7,233 bases of DNA, from the NCBI GenBank assembly GCA_003487955.1, contig DNNJ01000300.1, positions 1-7,233 on the forward strand, in the 5' to 3' direction. Shown here in pieces: positions 6,301 to 7,233 of this stretch. Below the pieces are notes generated by a model. It was not told where the DNA came from. It ran no database searches and saw only the letters and a list, made by a program, of their open reading frames with translations. The translations under genes were made by a program, and so were the position numbers. Positions within the stretch are counted from its first letter, which is position 1. Every line of letters starts with the position of its first letter. This DNA is from Clostridiales bacterium (lineage in GTDB: Bacteria > Bacillota > Clostridia > Tissierellales > Sedimentibacteraceae).

Positions 6301-7233
6301 GCATACCGGGATCAATAAAGTAGAGTATGCCTTGACGGAAACTGCTAATCCGGAAATCATTGACCCAGAAACCGTCCTGTGGTTTGATTCACTTGATGAA
6401 TTAAAGTATGGGACAACCCCGGTCAACGGTAAGGTTTATTACTTAGCAATTCGGGCCACCAATGGGATTGGTTTAACTACCACAGTCTATTCCAACCGGC
6501 TTGTTATTGATAGCTCACCCCCGGAGATCACTATAGCGGATAACGCTACACAAAACGACAGACAGATTTATTTCGCGCAAGTCAATACCAGAGATCAGGA
6601 TACGATGGTGATTAAGTTGGAATATGCCATTGGCAGTGCTCCGGGTGACACTGATCTTTCTAAAAAATTACCTGGCGCCGATGCAAATGGCTGGCTTACA
6701 TGTGAGTACCCGACTGAGGTTATGGAATTACGACAACATGCTGACATACCGGTTGGCGCCTCTTACTACTTTACAGTGAAAGCCATCAACATTTGTGGAG
6801 GAGTGGCTACCGCCACATCTGCAGGAACCAAAGTTATTGCCGGTGATCGCCCGGTGGTTCGGGACGATGGCAGCCATACATCTGAAAAGAAAGCCTTGCA
6901 TTTTGAATGGACCTTTCCAAACAGTCCGGGAGCGATTCAACTTTATGAATACCGGATCCGGTCTGATGAAGGCGTTGTTAAGGATTGGACCAAAACAAAA
7001 GATACTTCCCTAATCGTTACCGGGTTGGAACTACAGCATAATTATTCGTATTACTGCGACGTGCGCGCTACGTTTGAAGATGGACGCCTCTCTCCGGTTG
7101 GAACTAGCGATGGCATACTGGTAGACTTAACGTTACCGGAGATAACCGAATTTATTTATCCTACCTACTCTGACGGTAATGGGCTTTCTCTGACCTGGGC
7201 GGCTAATGATCCTGAATCCGGTGTCAAGTGCTA
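311..7233 (+). CDS. Giant exported multi-domain surface protein: WapA/RHS-type N-terminal header plus long Ig/Fn3-like array (3'-partial)
   Basis: The frame is open for 2307 codons from ATG 311 to the window end, so the protein exceeds about 250 kDa and is incomplete. The start is well fixed: an in-frame TGA lies at 287-289, no other ATG, GTG or TTG falls between, and AGGGGGA sits 6 bases upstream. Order of parts: signal peptide 1-24; WapA/RHS-like header about 30-298; unrecognised beta-rich region 299-616; Ig/Fn3-like modules 617-818; linker 819-881; two tandem Ig modules 882-1066; odd block 1067-1220; acidic/Ser/Gln linker 1221-1294; about ten further modules 1297-2307. The product is presumably secreted or displayed on the cell surface, where such modules usually act as spacers or bind carbohydrate or protein. 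No enzyme motif, YD repeat, LPXTG or SLH anchor is visible, so the effector or anchor may lie downstream. Function is unknown. The export and modular nature are secure; the family link rests on motif recognition. Confidence 0.95.
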   Translation, partial: MRKIIGFAFATLLLFFLLFQAVLAVDSEKQTDGSIETLQVGIEKMDPENELIDQRSEYRRSFRDKQGKLVTFIATSPLNYLGDDNQYYPIETNIVAEKSIPKSMLFRASKAAGNEDADISELYGGDRFRYHAVKNTVKAHFANESDGGVVFEYQNKPIFFQIDHQYKRSAKISNNTIRYEKIFDNCDLEYTVLPGGIKDELIFYSLPEKPILSFKVDFGDLKSEDGPEGSINLVDNSGNVIYTIHPSLMFEKENAENCIEIETRFHRQGAQLYCDLVLDMGWLRDKHRKYPVVVDPLVSVGELNSFGKEERRFLFYAPESYGTIKCEIKIDGPGYHGELTEHNPAKGYFKDLTAKKPLLSYDGYHDWHKNHEENLIAGHSYEVYIYGGRSKHKIGGKKFYGRALATITYGDSNGCLFAEVPPRILSTTVHKNEVEKVFELIYPQTISYTSNSGMSAGFRVYQEGEETPIFIPSSDIGVFQLNAGPYKVVVPQNAWAELMFPRLTANYESRILMRGNPGIIDSTFTLPSECEVKMQFKTAKNGSPSSMGYPSVKILSGSQTLREWKFDVNYYNYFDGGDKVLLKKEVPYRLIVSRGHSPNSGWGSLELDLYHPKNEVCKVTNLGLIDSLNNPVKNRYANGNHRLRFNYTDPDGNPLKEYKLTLEQTNSTNKYEYWLSPLDGGSGSINIPYSIRQFNFDPGSEILCQVAAWDGFDLYTTSYYNFTLDLSPPVVDKFQGEVNSSNNSIDLECQVRDLESGLRSNKISWTVNGKPGGSHEFSQSESTFSIPDLPWNARVVVTMEAIDNSGNKSIRTLVFYTYPQKATLLAPKQAQSKTKAELKISKVEASLLRVERYIKFADDCLQLDYDTGYMDPSQLGVAVMMYPQISLDVQPVGSDFMQPADIILSANAFDLDGRITKVLFFNGSKYLGTVKNSPYHLTVHNLPVGEYQFTARAIDDSGLETESSPVKIKVKNSEPTVFIKNIKNNQSFTWPTDITIQADAIDQDGTISKVEFYAGNTYIGAATQSQNNTYSIQWNNVPLGIHTLVAKATDNNDAVTSSAPVTVTVSLPPLGSYNLSFNCWKENSGVKNTFKLYLPAERPAPGNHSYGPLGWGGTLAINSISNVKTFPCKIRVNYVVTIKDNAKRNLQKPYFSVNSGSEQLLYINTYNTTKSGSFEIPANSYINITYNSGNHDDDKWIGDDEDRGYDCSCNLTFDYILEKNVSTSTQSISPNNNLEIVESTQEPVQQRSESESPQELVYSFPEPVPARSHETYVYRIYTKNGDKVVLEEREVPVSNNPPKILNMEPVSDLSTYSYHTLKFRLNEVVDEDGDSLTYTYKISGKRNTGEDYTYGPITRVDQEPFTVTNLPDGNYTWTVQVKDEYQGLTEASGKLIVDKGQPVASFNINGGKRFTNDRSVTANIEEAYNVHRVRFSYDNNNWMSPVADWNNPIHLTLPGGEGKKTIYMQAQTEAQASIDTWGPPVTIQRSIILDTTPPAIDRFNLFNQGGTNSVYFRWGEGNDILSGIAGYKLQQWNGLEWTGFETDENRITVSAIGYNIPVKVRIQLIDQAGNNSEWIENIGYTKAAPGSLNLTETTSGYTPKDGHYINLKLNPAEGTTKYKLICVENSGGGDIAEVDMDTLSYKDTTLVPHGVYKYKIQTFNSSGEITEAELEPLQVANIAPKKPTGVGPKGYITSINGVTLIFDTSLEQLDVDGDPLDVKYFLGTDGISYAELPNGILNNLDEGQDYFWKARLDDGYGGVVETDSVSFTVDITPPMINVDNISFDWAQDHRVLVNATDDGSGIADLFVNGVSGDSSREVLINHQGANPLSVTAIDRAGNTASFSHIFYVDRTPPVTNNLRFDLPAKNGKFLAGSNLVPAVWEGTDPETGIKQFKYAWSDFKGWYDPNEMQSVAVVDRQGTFHHNFLGHFEDGQSYYLYILAENRLGLASEIIKSPPLLYDHTGPIVNIEELTGGRYFNGYYYLSYLENMHLTIESNDPHTGINKVEYALTETANPEIIDPETVLWFDSLDELKYGTTPVNGKVYYLAIRATNGIGLTTTVYSNRLVIDSSPPEITIADNATQNDRQIYFAQVNTRDQDTMVIKLEYAIGSAPGDTDLSKKLPGADANGWLTCEYPTEVMELRQHADIPVGASYYFTVKAINICGGVATATSAGTKVIAGDRPVVRDDGSHTSEKKALHFEWTFPNSPGAIQLYEYRIRSDEGVVKDWTKTKDTSLIVTGLELQHNYSYYCDVRATFEDGRLSPVGTSDGILVDLTLPEITEFIYPTYSDGNGLSLTWAANDPESGVKC
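398..1204 (+). other. WapA/RHS-type N-terminal header module (residues about 30-298)
   Basis: This segment carries the sequence marks I associate with the N-terminal region of Gram-positive secreted YD-repeat/RHS and wall-associated proteins. They are: 'QYYPIETNIV' near residues 87-96 (matching the family's 'W-x-PIDN-x-LV' element); 'IRYEKIFDNCDLEYTV' at 177-192, followed by 'GGIKDELIF' at 195-203; a 'KPILSFKVDFGDL' strand; and 'WLRDKHRKYPVVVDP' at 282-296. In known relatives this header precedes the long repeat region of the protein. Here it leads into Ig/Fn3-like modules with no YD repeats within the window. The match is from memory of motif order, not a search; the W282-P296 motif and the DLEYTV/GGIK pair are the strongest evidence. 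Confidence 0.7.
1205..2158 (+). other. Unrecognised, probably beta-rich extracellular region (residues 299-616)
   Basis: I do not recognise a family here. The sequence alternates polar and hydrophobic residues and is rich in Gly, Tyr, Phe and Asn, as in beta-sandwich surface domains. The first part (299-410) has 'RRFLFYAPESYGTIKCEIKI', an aromatic and His-rich stretch ('SYDGYHDWHKNH'), and 'GHSYEVYIYGG'. The second part (411-616) contains 'GPYKVVVP', 'STFTLPSECEVKMQFKT' and 'SLELDLYHP', and may form one or two further sandwiches. The exposed Trp, Tyr and His residues would suit carbohydrate binding, but that is speculation. No catalytic signature is evident. Confidence 0.45.
2159..2764 (+). 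other. First pair of Ig/Fn3-like modules (residues 617-727 and 728-818)
   Basis: Module one holds a 'YTDPDGNPLKEYKL' element (647-660), the acidic turn and following strand common in bacterial Ig/Fn3-like repeats. It ends with 'LDLSPP' at 724-729, the typical hinge between such modules. Module two runs from PP728 and has 'VRDLESGLRSNKISWTVNG' and 'VTMEAIDNSGNKS', which match the 'D-x-x-SG-x-x-x-x-x-W-x-v-nG ... A-x-D-x-x-GN' pattern of bacterial Ig-like domains. A non-modular linker (819-881) with helix-prone sequence ('KAELKISKVEASLLRVERYI') separates this pair from the next. Confidence 0.6.
2954..3508 (+). repeat. Tandem pair of homologous bacterial Ig-like domains (residues 882-973 and 974-1066)
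   Basis: The two modules are clear protein-level repeats of each other. Copy 1 reads 'ADIILSANAFDLDGRITKV' and ends 'TARAIDDSGLETESSPVKIKV'. Copy 2 reads 'TDITIQADAIDQDGTISKV' and ends 'VAKATDNNDAVTSSAPVTVTV'. The shared order is: D-I-x-x-x-A-x-A-x-D-x-DG-x-I-x-KV, an F(F/Y)xGxxY(L/I)G strand, (L/V)PxGxxxxxA(R/K)AxD, then SxPVxxxV. This is the pattern of the small bacterial Ig domain often found in chains next to glycoside-binding or adhesin domains (Ig_7-like). The nucleotide sequences have diverged, so this is an old duplication. D910/D912 and D1002/D1004 could bind calcium, but that is inferred. Confidence 0.8.
3509..3970 (+). other. Unrecognised non-modular block interrupting the Ig/Fn3 array (residues 1067-1220)
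   Basis: Directly after the second Ig domain the sequence changes style. 'GSYNLSFNCWKENSGVKNTF' and 'AERPAPGNHSYGPLGWGGTL' lead into 'SNVKTFPCKIRVNYVVTIKD', then an Asn/Tyr/Ser-rich stretch. It finishes with an acidic patch (1191-1209) carrying eight Asp/Glu residues and a closing 'DCSC', followed by 'NLTFDYILEKN'. There are four cysteines (1 + 1 + 2), more than in the flanking modules, which would allow disulphides or metal binding. No DPDG turn, TPP hinge or Fn3 tryptophan is seen. I do not recognise the family; a substrate-binding beta-sandwich inserted into a spacer array is one possibility. Confidence 0.45.
3971..4198 (+). other. Ser/Gln/Glu/Pro-rich linker (residues about 1221-1296)
   Basis: The segment begins with 'VSTSTQSISPNNN' and continues through 'TQEPVQQRSESESPQE' and 'FPEPVPARSHET'. 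This composition suggests a flexible, extended linker. The last part ('YVYRIYTKNGDKVVLEEREV') looks like a final strand pair leading into the next module. It splits the array into a proximal part holding the block with clustered cysteines and a distal, more regular chain of modules. Confidence 0.5.
4199..5626 (+). other. Five Ig/Fn3-like modules (residues 1297-1772)
   Basis: Proposed boundaries are 1297-1394, 1397-1492, 1493-1583, 1584-1676 and 1677-1772. Module 1 has 'DEDGDSLTYTYKI' and 'LPDGNYTWTVQVKDEYQG'. Module 2 has 'FTNDRSVTANI' (1410 on) and 'RVRFSYDNNNWMSP' (1428-1441), then 'GEGKKTIYMQAQTEAQ' and 'LDTTPP'. This matches the common bacterial surface repeat with a 'TN-x-x-x-V-T', 'v-x-MRFSNDG-x-W' and 'GDGTKTVYVQ' layout. 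Module 3 is Fn3-like, with 'VYFRWGEGNDILSGIAGYKL'. Module 4 is Fn3-like, with 'YKYKIQTFNSSGE'. Module 5 starts 'NIAPKKPTG' and has 'DVDGDPLDVKYFLG' and 'DYFWKARLDDGYGG', the 'NxxPxxP ... DxDGDPLxYxxYxG ... YxWxVxxxDxxG' form of Fn3. Such modules normally act as spacers or weak binders. Confidence 0.7.
5627..7233 (+). other. Distal modules with TPP-type hinges, last one cut by the window end (residues 1773-2307)
   Basis: Boundaries follow the hinges: 1773-1851, 1852-1961, 1962-2069, 2070-2180, 2181-2274 and 2275-end. The 79-residue module at 1773 has 'NATDDGSGIADLFVNG' and 'SVTAIDRAGNTASF', a compact bacterial Ig form. The following modules share a distinctive element: 'GTDPETGIKQFKYAW' (1882-1896), 'NDPHTGINKVEYALTE' (1995-2010), a variant 'DQDTMVIKLEYAIG' (2095-2108), and 'NDPESGVKC' at the window end. 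The 'YAIGSAPGDTDL' form is common in large bacterial surface proteins with Fn3-like repeats. Module 2181-2274 is Fn3-like, with 'LHFEWTF' and 'YSYYCDVRA'. The chain is still running at 7233. Confidence 0.7.

Noticed and set aside
311..7233. Frameshift or fusion of two genes within the long frame
   Set aside because: Translation is uninterrupted and domain-like on both sides of every style change, and no internal ribosome-binding site plus start at a domain boundary stood out.

Overview
The window is almost entirely one very large gene. A plus-strand reading frame starts at ATG 311 and stays open through 7233. That is 2307 complete codons with no stop in the window, so the 3' end lies beyond it. 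I found no second gene on either strand; the other open frames inside 311-7233 look like shadows.

The product is an exported, multi-domain surface or secreted protein. It starts with a Sec signal peptide (residues 1-24). Next comes a module of about 270 residues (about 30-298) that resembles the N-terminal header of Gram-positive WapA/RHS (YD-repeat) proteins: a 'YPIETN' element, 'IRYEKIFDNCDLEYTV' with 'GGIKDELIF', and 'WLRDKHRKYPVVVDP'. About 320 residues of unrecognised, probably beta-rich sequence follow (299-616). The rest (617-2307) is a string of Ig-like and fibronectin-III-like modules of about 80-110 residues. Many begin at 'D-x-T-P-P' type hinges. The string is interrupted by an unusual non-modular block (1067-1220) and a Ser/Gln/Glu-rich linker (about 1221-1294). 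No YD repeat, catalytic domain or cell-wall anchor is visible, so whatever the modules carry must be encoded downstream.

The first 310 bases are non-coding or nearly so. They hold a strong ribosome-binding site (AGGGGGA), a TATAAT box without a convincing -35, an 8-bp tandem repeat and a small palindrome cluster. At the left edge a 30-codon open stretch on the minus strand reads plausibly as protein and contains a CxxC, but it has no start codon. It may be the end of a decayed neighbour, or chance.

The header family, the G-rich Shine-Dalgarno, the moderately AT-rich composition and the many cysteines in an exported protein suggest an anaerobic Gram-positive bacterium (Clostridia, perhaps a Desulfotomaculum/Pelotomaculum-like lineage). 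This is inference from protein style, not a taxonomic identification.
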